The position numbers and the translations under genes are program-made. 64,000 nucleotides of DNA. Source: Allolobophora icterica (taxonomy: Eukaryota; Annelida; Clitellata; Crassiclitellata; Lumbricidae). Positions 43,930-55,549 of the stretch are shown piece by piece (positions within the stretch are counted from its first letter, which is position 1; every line of letters starts with the position of its first letter). The stretch covers positions 13,922,772 through 13,986,771 of the forward strand of contig OY744616.1 of NCBI GenBank assembly GCA_963556255.1, written 5' to 3'. The notes under the pieces were generated by a model. That model ran no database searches. It worked only from the letters and a program-made list of their open reading frames with translations, and was not told the origin of the DNA.

Positions 43930-46560
43930 CTCAATAAGAAAAATCTCTGTTATCGACCCAATTTGCTGTAGATTTTGAGGACAATGGGTCAGGTTCAAGT
44001 AAAATTCTTCAGCTCGTATGCAGTCCCTCGCTGACCTAAGGCCAGTGGCATCTAGTCATAACGACGTCTAACAATAGTTAGGTCTCTAGAGGGTCGATCC
44101 ATCGGTTCTTTTTATAATCCTGAATTTATGAAGTAAGCCTACCTATACAGGACCCATATGGAAACCTGTCTAATGCCCATAGAAATGCTGACAGGGTAGA
44201 TCCTCAAAATCGTGAGCATCGCATCGAACTTCAAAAATAAAATTACCTCAATCTCGTTCCATAGCTACCCTATAACAATAACAGATAGAAATAAATTATG
44301 GTCGAGTGATTCCATTCTCAACTTCGAAAGGGTTTCAACTAAAAAGTCAGTTGCGGCCCAAACGACAAAACTTCTCTTCGGTTGATTTTCTGTCGTTTTC
44401 CGGGAGCTCCTCTGGTAAACTTCAGTGGAGGAAGCGCTATATAAACCCTCTATAAATTGTTACAATTAGGCCTACAAACATGTGATAAAGCATGATAAGG
44501 CGCCTAAACAGCGTTGCATTCGATAGCTATACAAATTACATGTACAACTACGATTTTAAAAAGTTGCTTACGATAGCTCGATGTAAATGTAATTTTTATA
44601 CCTAATGGAAATAAATACGATTCAGCGCTAGGAATATATTTGGTTATCTCACTGTTAAGAAGATCCTCCTGCGCCTTTGCAACGGCACAACAATGCTGGG
44701 TCTCCACATCGGTGCATGTGAAGGCCTACTACTACTACTATAAACGCAGAAACATCGTAAGTTGCTATAGAAACTCACAAGCATTGTGACGTCATTTGTT
44801 GGTCGATAGAGGGGTAACTAGAGACTCATACAACAACACACATGAAACAATGAGAATTGTCAGCTGGTCAGACTTAGACATCATCACTGTGTTAGTCAGG
44901 CAATAAGTCAATCAGTCAGTCAGTGACACATTCATTCAATCAATCCATCAATAAGTCAGACGTTCAAACACTCAGTCTTTCAATTTATCGATAAGTCAGT
45001 GGGTCAGTCAGTTAATTAATTAGTCAGTCCTTACGTTCATTCGTTTAGTCCGTCGCCAATTCAAATCCGTCCAGCTCTTGAAGAAGAATCAACTGCCAAC
45101 AGAATCAGTCAATCGTTTACTGTGTAACACAGGTCCTTCGTAATTGCTTTAACTGAGTCATTTATAGTTGCGCTAAATGAGTAAACATGGAAAGCAAACC
45201 AAGCTAATAAGTATTTTAAATGAAACTAAGTAATCGCTTAATCTTTCATTCGCTACTACTAAAAAAGCGACTGTTTTGCTAATGACTTGGCGTATCTGAC
45301 CACAGATTGCTTCGCAACACAGAGTGTTCAAGAAGTTCTCCTCTGTTTCATACTTCCATAGCGCAACAAGGTAGCTTTGCCGTAGTTAGTCTTTCACTCT
45401 GGAGCTGACTGTCATTCGACCTGCACTGCCTGCAGTGAGCTTCTTCTGTTTTTTTCTAGCCTTCCTTTCAGCCTCGCTGCTTTTCCTTCTCTCCTTTCCT
45501 TCCTCCCTCCCTCATCTCTCCTGTATACTTCCCTGCTTTCCTCCCTGTGTTTCCATCCTTCTGACCCTTCCTCTCTTTTCCATTAACCTCTAATTGTTGG
45601 TTTCACCAAAGGCGTTGCAATGCAAACCCTAGATGTAGAGTTCGATGGAAGATAGACGCGCTGGCAGCAAGAACCCATAAAACGATGTTGTTAACCAGGC
45701 ATTTGCAACATTTCCAGACATTTCAGTTCCGTTTATACGTTTGTGTGCTTCGCGTGTCCAAATAAATTAAATAAATTAAAAGGATTCTTCATCTTCGTTC
45801 GATTTCAATCTGTTAATTTCGAGACATTCTCCAGCTCTCTTCTTGCAGTATTATTCCCGTTCACTAGGCTATTCCATGCGAGCGCAACAAGATTTTTTGT
45901 CTGCATCTTTCAATTACATCCGTCAACTCGGTTAAGCTAGGCTACAGTTTAGACCACCAATCAAGAGCTGCTGCTTTTCATTGGTGGCTGAGAAACGCTT
46001 CTGCACTGCAGGTAAAGTCTTCTTGAGTCTGTAATATGGCGTTCTTGCTTTTAAATTGACCTTTAATGCAGCATCGTAACACATCACTTGTTGCATCGCT
46101 TCTCCTGAACGCATTACCTCAGTCTGCGAGTCAAAAGAGCAGCTGAAAGAGTAGCATTGCCGTTTCAGTAGGCCTACTATTTTATTATCGTTGCTGTAAG
46201 ATTCTTCTTAGCCTCTCTTAATCTAACACATAGGATCACTAGAACTAAAGTTGTGGAGAAGGATCTCAAAACCATGATATTCGTCCTTCGTACAGCATAA
46301 GGACAGATGAGTTTGGCGTCACAATGTTGACACTGCTATAGGCTAGGTAGAAAACGTATAGTGCAATTAAGTCTTCTCTACATCTTCCTCGGCTATCTCG
46401 CTTGTCTGTTGCAGTCGGTTCTTTAAGCTTATAAGAAGATACAAATTGCCAATAACAAATTTCATCCTATTCAGAATTACTGTTCCTAAGGCTTCACGGA
46501 CTACATGTCCATAACAAACCATCACAAAAGTCCTCACAGTAGGCAATAAAGCCCACACTA
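43930..46560. other. No gene recognised; repeats and retroposon scraps
   Basis: Contains a LINE/SINE-like end 'gaagcgctatataaac' near 44435, a degenerate (CAGT/CAAT)n tetranucleotide region (about 44890-45060), a polypyrimidine stretch (about 45440-45590), and at about 45700-45850 a dispersed repeat ('ccgtttatacgtttgtgtgc' and on) whose relative at 57950-58985 is split by a LINE. No frame above 70 codons shows family resemblance. Confidence 0.5.
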
Positions 46561-46572
46561 ATTGACAATAAC

Positions 46573-48678
46573 CAGTGATGTAGTACTCGAGTCCGGCCAA
46601 GGACTCGAGTCCGACTCGAGACCGATTTTCTGCGGACTCGGACTCGGACTCGGACTTGGACTGTCACGACTCGGACTTGGACTCGGACTCGAACCCTGGA
46701 CTCTAATTTGACTCGCTGACTCGTTTTCCGAGTCACAATTTCTGGGCAAAACAGGCAACTGTATTGTCGTGTCACGGCCAAGACCTCCCCTCATGCGAGA
46801 ACTGACCTGAATACCCGGCCGACCGTCACTATAGGCATAATCCAGAACAGGTGAAACTATTCCGTTTGAAGTGAAGACAAGTATCATGAATAGGCTGGGG
46901 TATTAGACACAGGGTCTCTATTTGGCCTTGTATAGGCAAATATAATAAGTCCTATAGGCATAAACCAGTTCCTACCAGCAGACAATAGAAACTAATGAAG
47001 TGAAGACGAGTATCATAAATAGACTGGGGTATAATAGTTATCGGCGTGGGCGGGCACATTTATAGAGGCGAACACCGTGAAGGGCATGATATTGAACCGA
47101 ATACTAGGGATTGTCGATTTGTAAATATATCTTCAATCACAATGCTACAGTGATGTAGTCGAGTCCACCTAAGCCGAGTCCGAGTCAAGTCCGAGTCCAT
47201 CTAAGCCGAGTCCGAGTCGAGTCCGAGTCCTGAGGTGTTCGAGTCCGAGTCCGAGTCCGAGTCACTAAAGATCGAGTCCAAGTCCGAGTCCAAGTCCATC
47301 CACATCAAAATACACTGAACCACGCAATTCAGTGCCATAGAAAAATAACAGAACTATTTAGGCCCTATGGGCCTATTCAGAAAGAATTTTTTATGTAATT
47401 TACCCAAATTTCACATTAAGAACACTAAATTAAATAAAGTTTTGTTCGATAATCTGGCACGATCATGAGGATACATACAAATTCTTCCCTGTTAAATACA
47501 AGTTCAGTAGGTAGGAACAGCTAGAAATGTAAATGCAACAAGTGCAGTCGTGTCATGTCACGTTCTCGCTCCTTCTCTACACTGGAAAGGGCGATACGAA
47601 AGTTTCTTCTAATTCGAAGCGATAAATTAATAACTAATTAATTCCTAGTATTCGGTTCAATATCATGCCCTTCACGGTGTTCGCCTCTATAAAATAATAT
47701 AAGACAGATGGTCTGTTATCGGCGTGGACTGGGGTAGTATATTTATGATACTCGTCTTCACTTCATTTGTGTTTATTGTCTGCTGGTAGGAAATGGTTGG
47801 CGCCGGAATAGTTCCCTATATAGGCCTATATTTGCCTATACAAGGCCAAATACCCCAGCCTATTCATGATACTCGTCTTCACTTCAAACGGAATAGTTTC
47901 ACCTGTTCTGGATTATGCCTATAGCGACGGTCGGCCGGGTCAGTTCTCGCTTGAGGGGTGGTCTTGGCCGTATCATGGCAATACAGTTGCCTGTTCTGCC
48001 CAGAAATTGTGACTCGGAAAACGAGTCAGCGAGTCAAATTCGAGTCCAGGGTTCGAGTCCGAGTCCAAGTCCGAGTCGTGACAGTCCAAGTCCGAGTCCG
48101 AGTCCGCAGAAAATCGGTCTCGAGTCGGACTCGAGTCCTTGGCCGGACTCGAGTACTACATCACTGCAATGCTAAACTGTGCATGGAGTTATTAATTTAT
48201 CGCTTCGAATTAGAAGAAACTTTCGTATTGCCCTTTCCAGGTAGAGAAGGAGCGAGGACGTGACATGACACGACTGCACTAGTGGCATTTATAGTTCTAG
48301 CTGTTCCTACCTTCTGAACTTGCGTTTAGCAGTGGAAGAATTTTTATGTGTCCTCATGATCGTGCCAGATTATCGAACAAAACTTTATTTAATTTAGTGT
48401 TTTTAATGTGAAATTTGGGTAAATTACATTAAAAATTCTTTCTGCATAAGACCTAAATAGGCCTAGTTCCATTATTTTTCTATGGCATTGAATTGCGTGG
48501 TTCAGTGTATTTTGATGTGGATGGACTTGGACTCGGACTCGGACTTGGACTCGATCTTTAGTGACTCGGACTCGGACTCGGACTCGAACACCTCAGAACT
48601 CGGACTCGACTCGGACTCGGCTTAGATGGACTCGGACTTGACTCGGACTCGGCTTAGGTGGACTCGACTACATCACTG
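46573..48678. mobile_element. hAT-type element (outer) carrying an inverted relative
   Basis: Ends CAGTGATGTAGTACTCGAG...CTCGACTACATCACTG with a perfect 8-bp duplication ACAATAAC (46565-46572 and 48679-48686). Removing the inner element (47148-48166 plus one 8-bp copy) leaves about 1.08 kb. Both termini carry dense CGAGTCCGAGTC-type subterminal repeats, as expected for transposase-binding clusters. There is no transposase; small frames rich in SerPro come from the subterminal repeats. Confidence 0.9.
47148..48166. mobile_element. Inner hAT-type element, same family, opposite orientation
   Basis: 1019 bp with CAGTGATGTAGTCGAGTCC at the left, CATCACTG at the right, and a perfect 8-bp duplication CAATGCTA (47140-47147 and 48167-48174). 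Its left half is the reverse complement of the outer element's right half and vice versa. Near 47635 it lacks about 45 bp present in the outer copy. Confidence 0.9.
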
Positions 48679-48756
48679 ACAATAACTTCTCAGTCTTTGG
48701 GTCTCTTCCTCACTATATAAAGTAACAGTCTAAAGCGTCTGATTCCATCTTGCTAT

Positions 48757-50585
48757 GCCGTAGCGTTTTGTTTTGACGGCCTCCACTCCAAGGAGCCCAG
48801 AAAACTCTGGACAACTTTCAACGACCTTCTCGGCCGTTCCCGCTCAGAGCGTCGACCTGCTGCTCACCACTTCACTGCCAACGACTTCCTGGAATCTTTC
48901 GTTGCAAAGGTGTGCTCGATTCGTGAGGCCACAGCTGGCTCCTCTCAGCCGGTGTTCCCTCCCACAGACTGTAGTCTCTCTGAGCTGAGCCCGATCTCTG
49001 CAGAGGAACTGCGACGACTCATCATGGCTTCACCTCCTAAAACCTGTGAGCTGGACCCCATACCAACGTTCCTCCTCCATGAATTTATGGACGTCCTCCT
49101 TCCTTTTGTGACCGTCCTCTGCAACCGCTCTCTTCAAGAAGCTGCTCTTCCGTCGTCGCAAAAAAATCCATCCTTGTTCCTGTTCTTAAACGAGATGGAC
49201 TCGACCTGACTGTTCCAATTAACTTTAGGCCAATTGCGAATGTGTCATTTCTATCTAAAATCATAGAGAAGATAGTAGCTCTTCAGCTTACCACTTATCT
49301 TGATAGGAATAATCTGCTCCCAACCTTCCAGTCGGGGTTTCGTAAGGGTCACTCCACGGAAACCCTATTGGTACGCCTTCTCTCAGAAATTTATGGGGCG
49401 ATAGATAGGTCAGAGGTCACCCTCCTAGCTTTGTTAGATGTCAGTGCCGCGTTCGACACTGTCGATCACGACATTCTTCTTGGACGGCTTTCTATCTCAT
49501 TTGGTCTTTCTGGTGGTTTTCTTGGTTGGCTTAGCTCCTTCCTGCGAGACCGTTCCTTCTCTGTAGTCTATGGGGCCACTAGGTCTGCATGGGTTCCTGC
49601 CCCGTATGGCTTGCCCCAGGGTTCCGTCCTGGGTCCACTCTTATACATAATTCATACTGCTGACCTTGGTCCCCTCCTGACGGCAAGTGCAGTCCTGAGT
49701 CAGTCGTACGCGGATGACTTGCAGGCATATCTGCACTGTCCTGCCTCAGCAGCCATAACTGCGGTCCGTACCATGAGCCGCGCTATCAAGGTCCTGGAGG
49801 ACTGGATGTCTTCCAACCGTTTGTGTCTGAATCCTGCTAAGACCCAGCTAATCTGGTTCGGCACACGCCAGCAGCTTGCCAAGATTGACTTGGAGGCTCT
49901 GGCCCTGGAGTTTCCATTGCTCACTTTCTCATCTTCGGTCCGAGACCTTGGTGTCATACTGGATCAAGAGCTGACCTTTACGCAACACATAAACCTGCTT
50001 TGCCGTAACTGCTACTATCAGCTGCGCCAGCTTAGAGTAGTCTCTCGCTCTCTAACCTCCACTGCTGCTTCCACGCTTGTCCACTCATTTGTTGTATCTC
50101 GCCTTGACTATTGCAGTACTCTCTACCTTGGTCTCCCAGCGGCTCGGATTGGGTGCTTGGACCGGGTGTTGCGCGCAGCGGCACGCCTTATTGGTCGCAT
50201 CCCGAGATTTGGCCATGTCACCGAGTACATGCGGGATGTTTTGCATTGGCTTCCTATCCCGCAGCGTATTGCCTATCGGGTCTCTGCCCTAGTGTGGCGC
50301 TGCCTTATGGGTGAGGCCCCTGTGTATTTGAGAGAGCATTGCCGCTCCACCCTGAACATCCAGCGCCGTGGTTCCCTGCGCTCTTCTAAGCAGGCTGAGC
50401 TTCTAGTTCCCCGCTCACGGACTGCCCTTAGGCAGCGCCGTGATTTTTCCATCGCTGGCCCTGCAATCTGGAATGGGCTCCCTGTAGCGCTTCGCTTGGT
50501 CCCAAGCACCCATTCCGCCACATTTTATTCAAATCACAAGACTGTGCTCTTCAGCCGGGGTTGGGTCGGGAGTGCTTCTGAGTAG
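48757..50585 (+). pseudogene. LINE reverse transcriptase with one frameshift
   Basis: Two frames join at an A-run near 49158-49165; a one-base slip there separates the upstream part (ELDPIPTFLLHEF) from the main 447-codon part. Motifs: FRPIAN, FQSGFRKGHSTETLLV, LLDVSAAFDTVDHDILL, GLPQGSVLGPLLY and the catalytic YADD (about 49710), then a C-terminal IWNGLPVALR region. Apart from the slip it is uninterrupted, so the copy is fairly young. Clade judged from motif style (CR1/L2/Daphne group). Confidence 0.85.
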
Positions 50586-50640
50586 ATAGCCTTGAAGAGG
50601 CGCTATATAAATTCTCCATATGAATGAATGAATAAATATA
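48757..50640 (+). mobile_element. CR1/L2-like LINE, 5'-truncated
   Basis: Begins shortly after the hAT target duplication. It encodes the region before reverse transcriptase (48757-49209), the reverse transcriptase and C-terminal region (49242-50585), and ends in a short UTR ('aggcgctatataaattctcc') with a TGAA-type tail (about 50619-50637). The endonuclease domain is missing. Confidence 0.85.
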
Positions 50641-50756
50641 CAAGCACGTCCAACTCTGTGGAAAAACGTAGTTGGACGATGGTTTTGTTATGTCTTTCCA
50701 GTATCTCCCCATTCATGCAATTACAGCCAGCAATTGTCTAACTATAATTGGCCCTC

Positions 50757-51240
50757 TAAATGGCTCCAATAAATATACTCGACAAGACGACACAATTAGG
50801 TCGCCTGGGTTGGAATAACATCGGCAATCGCTTGGTCTACGTGGGAAGGAGACATAATTAGGGGTCGACTGGGTATATCGGCGCCGGATCCTGCCGCACT
50901 GCATTGAAAATCGACCGCACTTTGATATTCAATGACACAACTATTGGCTCCACAATAACTACCCGACAAGACGACACAATTAGGTTGCTAGGCTGGAATA
51001 ACGTATGCTCTACATGGGAAACAGGCCCGCATTAAGGGGGGTCTAAGGGTGCTGCAGCACCCGGACCCGCAGTTTTGAGGAGCCCGTGTTGTCGGAAGTA
51101 CATTAAACATTTTTATTGTACTTGTAATTGGGCCCCGCGCTGATGGCAATATCGATGTAATCACAGCACCCAGGCCGGCACTAGCCTTAATGCGGTCCTG
51201 GTGGGAAAGGAGATATACCCGGTTCTGGAACATTTAACCG
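50757..51240 (+). repeat. Imperfect direct repeat pair
   Basis: About 110 bp at 50757-50868 ('cgacaagacgacacaattag', 'ggaataac', 'tacgtgggaa') recurs at 50943-51220, the second copy interrupted by a MITE. Confidence 0.6.
51022..51200. mobile_element. Short hAT-type MITE, CAGGnCCGCATTAAGG ends
   Basis: 179 bp, ends CAGGCCCGCATTAAGG...CCTTAATGCGGTCCTG. Flanking 8-mers ATGGGAAA (51014-51021) and GTGGGAAA (51201-51208) differ at one base. The neighbouring direct-repeat copy shows the uninterrupted sequence. Confidence 0.8.
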
Positions 51241-51573
51241 ATACTCTAGGTTCCCACCTTACGATTTTTGGCCCTTTATTGGTTTACCTTGGGTAAAAGA
51301 GGTTATATTTTCATTCCTAAGTTCCCATTTTCAAACTGACATCTCTAGTTTCGACATAGCATTTATCAACTATTTCCAAACCATCGTATTGGTTGAGAAA
51401 TACATTGTAGGGCCTAATCATCTCATATCTCCACATCGCATTTCCCAACCAATGTATTCGATAAAATCTATAGCGTGTTTCCCAACCGCTTTATAAGTTT
51501 ATAAGGTTAGCTCTAGGATCTGCGTTCTGACGTCATAGGTTATATTCTAGATTCAATTTAATTATTTGACTAA

Positions 51574-52264
51574 CATTGGCGTAAACTTGTCCAAAATATT
51601 GGAGGGGCATGGGGGTCTGGACCAGAAGAGCAAAAAACAAGTTTTTTGAAGATGAAAAGTTGTGTTTGTTTTGTGCTTTTTTGTTTTGTTTTGTTTTGTT
51701 TTTCTGGTTTTGTTCTCTTTGTTGTTTTGAAGATTTTCGGATTTCGGATCATAAAAATCATGAAAAATGGCATGAACAAGAGCTCCAACTCAGTTTAATT
51801 AGGCCTAAGTTGCGATTTCCGAAAATTAAAAATCATTAAATCAGTGTTATTAAAATAACTTCTACAAAAAATTAGAAATTTACTTTTTTTAAACAAAAAA
51901 CAAATTTTGTGGTTTTCCTTTTTTTCTTTAAGACCAAACTCCGAAAAAAAACTTTTTTCACCTCTGGTCTGGACAGTAGGAGAGGCTTCCGGTGTTACGT
52001 TAATGCGTATGAAATGGGGCGTTTTGTTTACATGGAAATTTGCTTCATATTGAAGATATTGAGAAGATAAAAATAAATCTTTGTTTTCATTATGAATTTC
52101 TGATAGTATTTCAGTTCTGTGTCTTTGTTTTTCTGTTTCTGAAGAAATTTGTCTATATTTAAACATAATATTTTAATTTTTGAAAAAATTCTCTCGATTT
52201 TGGGGGCTCCTCAATTATTGGGGCACGTGCCCCGGCTGCCCCCCCCCCAGAGTCTACGCCTATG
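51574..52264. mobile_element. hAT-type non-autonomous element, family A copy 2
   Basis: 691 bp, ends CATTGGCGTA...TACGCCTATG, with a perfect 8-bp duplication TTGACTAA (51566-51573 and 52265-52272). Related along its length to 16680-17395. Confidence 0.9.
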
Positions 52265-52921
52265 TTGACTAATATTACTGGATAAGATATTTCACATCAT
52301 ATTTTAACCGAGTCATGTAACTACGTGTGGTGAGAACGTAAGCACTGTCTTGTAAAGATAGTTATACTCTGCACAGTCAGGCTAGTATTACTCGTAACCG
52401 CATGATCACGCGTTGTACACATTGAGGTTATATATAATAGTAATTACTAGTGTATTTTCCCGTCATAATTATGACGGCAGTATAGACCTTTTCGGCCGCG
52501 TCATTTGACCTAGTTTTCTTGAACCAGGTCGCGCATGCGTAAGTTGTGTAGGGCAAAAAGCGGTTAGTTCGTGTGGCAAACCAATGATTTATTCACCGTG
52601 AAATTCTCTTTTTTTAAATGAGTTCCTATTACTTATCTTTGCATAAGGGAGCAAGAGATCGTTACTTATTCAAGTTAAGTAGTATCGGGTTCCAAGTGGA
52701 CATTGACGACCCATAGGCCTATATATATAGGCTATTGATGATGCATCGAAGTGGGTAAACGACGTTACCCAGTGGGAGCTATTTACGCATAGTTGGTGTG
52801 GTAAAACTCAAAATAAGGATCTGCCCTAGATTTCCAGTAAACATTTGGGAAATTATTCAGTTCCACTTATGCGACGTTGTCAGAAACAGAATAGAAATAT
52901 GTATGCAAAAACACACGCCAA

Positions 52922-53830
52922 GTGAAAGTAGAGCTTACTGCTCTGGAAGGGGCAACACGATTGCAATGTGAGAGTGGCCTGTGGCATGAATATCAGAAAG
53001 GCCGTTTTACTTTGTCACTGTTTCACGATAACATGCCTGCAAATATGCAAAATTCTGCAAAATCCACAAAAAGCCTTCTGCAAAAGATACTGCTTTGCAA
53101 TTTTCCATTTTAAAATATTGCTATGAGGTATGGTCTTGAAAGCATGAATGCAGCAGCTCAGCAATATTTGGAAAAGTGTTCTGCTTTACATGTGAATCTC
53201 ACAGTTGAGACCTGTGGAATTTCAATTAATCCTAAATATCCATATCTTGGTTGCACTTCTGATCGGCATGGCACATGTGACTGTCAAGGGATGTAGATTC
53301 TGGAAATGAAAAGTTCCTTCAAATACAGATCAGTATTACCATGTCAATTAATGATAGCACTTTCTTTCTTAATAAGCATAGCCAACAGCTATTACTTTGG
53401 AACTCTTCTCTTAAAATGAAACATGGTCACTACACACAAGTGCAGGGTCAGTTAGCAAATAGGCTCGAAGTGGGAAACAATAGGTGCCGGTATGGATATA
53501 AGAACCATTCCCCTGCCCGATACCGATATGTCTTTGGGCCATACCGGCATGGATCTTTCGCCTGGAGAAGTTCCGGTATGCTTTCAGCCGGCCAGGAGAG
53601 GTGCCGGTATGGCATACCGTTTCATACCGTCCCACTTCGAGCACTGGTTAGCAATCTCAGAACTTGATTTGCTGACTTTTTGTGTTATACATGTGCATCA
53701 GCTGGTCTGCACATGGAACAGATCTATCTCTATCACAATGAGATTTTCTGCAAAATATGCTGGCCACATTAGAATTATTTTACACAAAATGTGTACTGCC
53801 AGAATTTTAACACATCAACAAAGTATATAA
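52922..53830 (+). pseudogene. YqaJ-like nuclease of the ISL2EU-type element
   Basis: Motifs in order: ALEGATRLQCESGLWHEYQK with GRFT, then MRYGLESMNAAAQQYL, INPKYPYLGCTSDRHGTC and ILEMKSSFKY (in intact relatives an Asp and Glu-x-Lys there are catalytic). After a frameshift come LKMKHGHYTQVQGQLA, then, beyond the MITE (53459-53646), ISELDLLTFCVIHV and on to about 53820. There is an in-frame TAA at 53111 and TAG at 53294, one frameshift near 53340, and a MITE in the GQLA codons. Cannot be functional. Confidence 0.75.
53459..53646. mobile_element. hAT-type MITE inside the YqaJ pseudogene
   Basis: 188 bp. The right end is TCCCACTTCGAGCACTG and the left end a degenerate complement (ATAGGCTCGAAGTGGGA). 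A perfect 8-bp duplication GTTAGCAA lies at 53451-53458 and 53647-53654. Internal CCGGTATGG motifs repeat about six times in both orientations. Confidence 0.88.
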
Positions 53831-54249
53831 AAAATTATGGAAAGAGCAAAGGCAGCACATCAACTGCTACCGCTGCCTAACCAACAGTAAATTCCAAACT
53901 GGTTGACAGCACTGTGCACTGCTGAACTAATGGTACCAACTTGTGCACTTAAGGGAAATGGATCTTCCAACATGTAGGGTAAACAGTTGATTACACTGGT
54001 ATGCTGGTAATTTTCAAAGTGCTGTCATATGCAAACCAAAGTTAAAGTTACTATGTCAAGACCAGAATGACTACTTCTCTTTTACACTATGTAGTGACTA
54101 TGATGCTGTTTAGTACATGCAGTAATTTTTTTTATTTAAAAAAAATTGTTTCAAGACATGTCCATTCTTAGTGTGCAAAAGTGTTCAAAATTTTAAGCAT
54201 CACAGTATGGAATGATTCATGTTCACAACGGCTGCAGCTATTGTTACAA

Positions 54250-55222
54250 ATTTATCTATAGTGTTACAGTGCTTTCACTGCTTTGACCTTAATTTCTTCT
54301 TTACCAGATTCATTGGCAGTGTGTCACTCAGTATTTTAAACTCTAATTTGCCCAATTACTCATTAAATATGAATTCGAGCACGCGACATCTGTCTTGACA
54401 TTTCCACCTCTGCCAACTCTGTTTTTTACCTTTTGTGAATGCTGGCACTTGTATAAGATTAATGCCATACTTTGCAGTTATCCTTCATAGAAACCCTGGC
54501 TGCTAATACAATATCACCTGGATAGAGCTTAGTTGACCCTGGAATCGAGTACTATATGGCACGATCACTTGCACCGTTGCACGACCACCCCAGCAAGGCG
54601 ATTATGTAGGTACAACTGCCAGATGGACTTATAGGGCCCCTACCAATCAGGCACTTGACAGTACTGTTGTGACGCTTGTAGTTGGAAAATGTGTACGCTT
54701 TTGTCTTTAATGAGCCTTTGTATGAAAAATTCGGTAAAGTCAATGATGCATCAGACACGTTGAAAACTTCGTTTTGGAAAACAGGAGGCAGTTCCAAATG
54801 ATCTGTTGTGGGTCACATAATCATTCCACACTATTTGGTGTACGCCTCAATGCACAGATATTAATGGAAATATTGAAGTAACTGGTGTCAGACTTATGTG
54901 AAAGCGATAATTATAGGCCTATGTCAAGTCTTCCATCCCTGGGTTTTGACGCAAATGTAAAATGTAAATGTAGGCCTACACGTTTTCATATAGTGACGAT
55001 ATCGCCTCGACCCTGCTCATTATCCAATGCATTAATCGGGCGCGATCCTTCACCGCCGACGTGTTTTATCAACGTTGAAAACAATTGATACGGAGGGCTC
55101 CGTCTGGTAAAATTCTGTTTGATTTCGTTTTCTGTGCATTTTAAAAATAATTGAAATGTGTAATTTGGCAAGCCGGTATAATATTTTGTCTGGGCACTAA
55201 CGCGAAATGGACTGAACAACAA
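54250..55222 (-). pseudogene. DDE_Tnp_4 transposase of the ISL2EU-type element
   Basis: Read on the minus strand: an N-terminal helical part (TKYYTGLPNYTFQLFL and SPPYQLFSTLI, 55222-55075), then a break caused by a dispersed repeat, then PPVFQ, KAYTFSNYKRHNSTVKCLIG, GASDRAI, KLYPGDIVLAARVSMKD and VEMSRQMSRARIH with VIG. These match the order of Harbinger/HARBI1-type transposases. The usual Asp after LA is Ala here, and several stops interrupt the C-terminal half. Confidence 0.75.
54950..55065 (+). repeat. Dispersed GACGATATCGCCTCGACC repeat, copy outside array
   Basis: Same block as in the zinc-finger spacers, preceded by 'aatgtaaatgtaggcctaca'. It interrupts the transposase frame. Confidence 0.6.
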
Positions 55223-55444
55223 CTACAGCGGCTTTTGCCCATCAGTAGGGCCTATGTAGAAGGCAATGTTTTGCCCTACACGAAAATGGCGCGTTGGCCG
55301 TGATGCATCACGGTACAGCTTTTACCATGGTAATCGTTCGCGCCTGAAAAGGTCTATATAGTGTTAGAGTATTAACCCGTCATATTATGACGTCATATTA
55401 TAGGCCTATATGTGTCGTCAAGACCGCCGTCGTCAAGACGGCAG

Positions 55445-55487
55445 CACAAACGGCTTCTGTTTCGCAATAGAACAGAAGCCGTTTGTG
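55445..55487. repeat. 17-bp-arm hairpin
   Basis: cacaaacggcttctgtt and its perfect complement around a 9-nt loop. The surroundings are CG-rich and palindromic ('gtcatattatgacgtc', 'cgccgtcgtcaagacggc'). Confidence 0.8.
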
Positions 55488-55549
55488 ACGTAACGTCCTA
55501 CGACGGACAAATTTACATATAAAGAAACTACATATATATAGATGCCTTA

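Larger units (their letters stand above)
52484..55355. mobile_element. Decayed ISL2EU-type DNA transposon
   Basis: Inverted ends TATAGACCTTTTCGGCCGCG (52481-52500) and its near-complement (55339-55358). The palindromic TATA makes the exact end and 2-bp duplication (AT or TA) ambiguous. Inside, a YqaJ-type nuclease lies on + and a DDE_Tnp_4 transposase on -. That two-gene combination is known from ISL2EU elements of the PIF/Harbinger group. Both genes are broken and carry later insertions. Confidence 0.75.

Noticed and set aside
46494..48263. SerPro-repeat ORFs in the hAT pair
   Set aside because: They come from the CGAGTCC subterminal repeats of the nested elements and appear twice because of the inversion.
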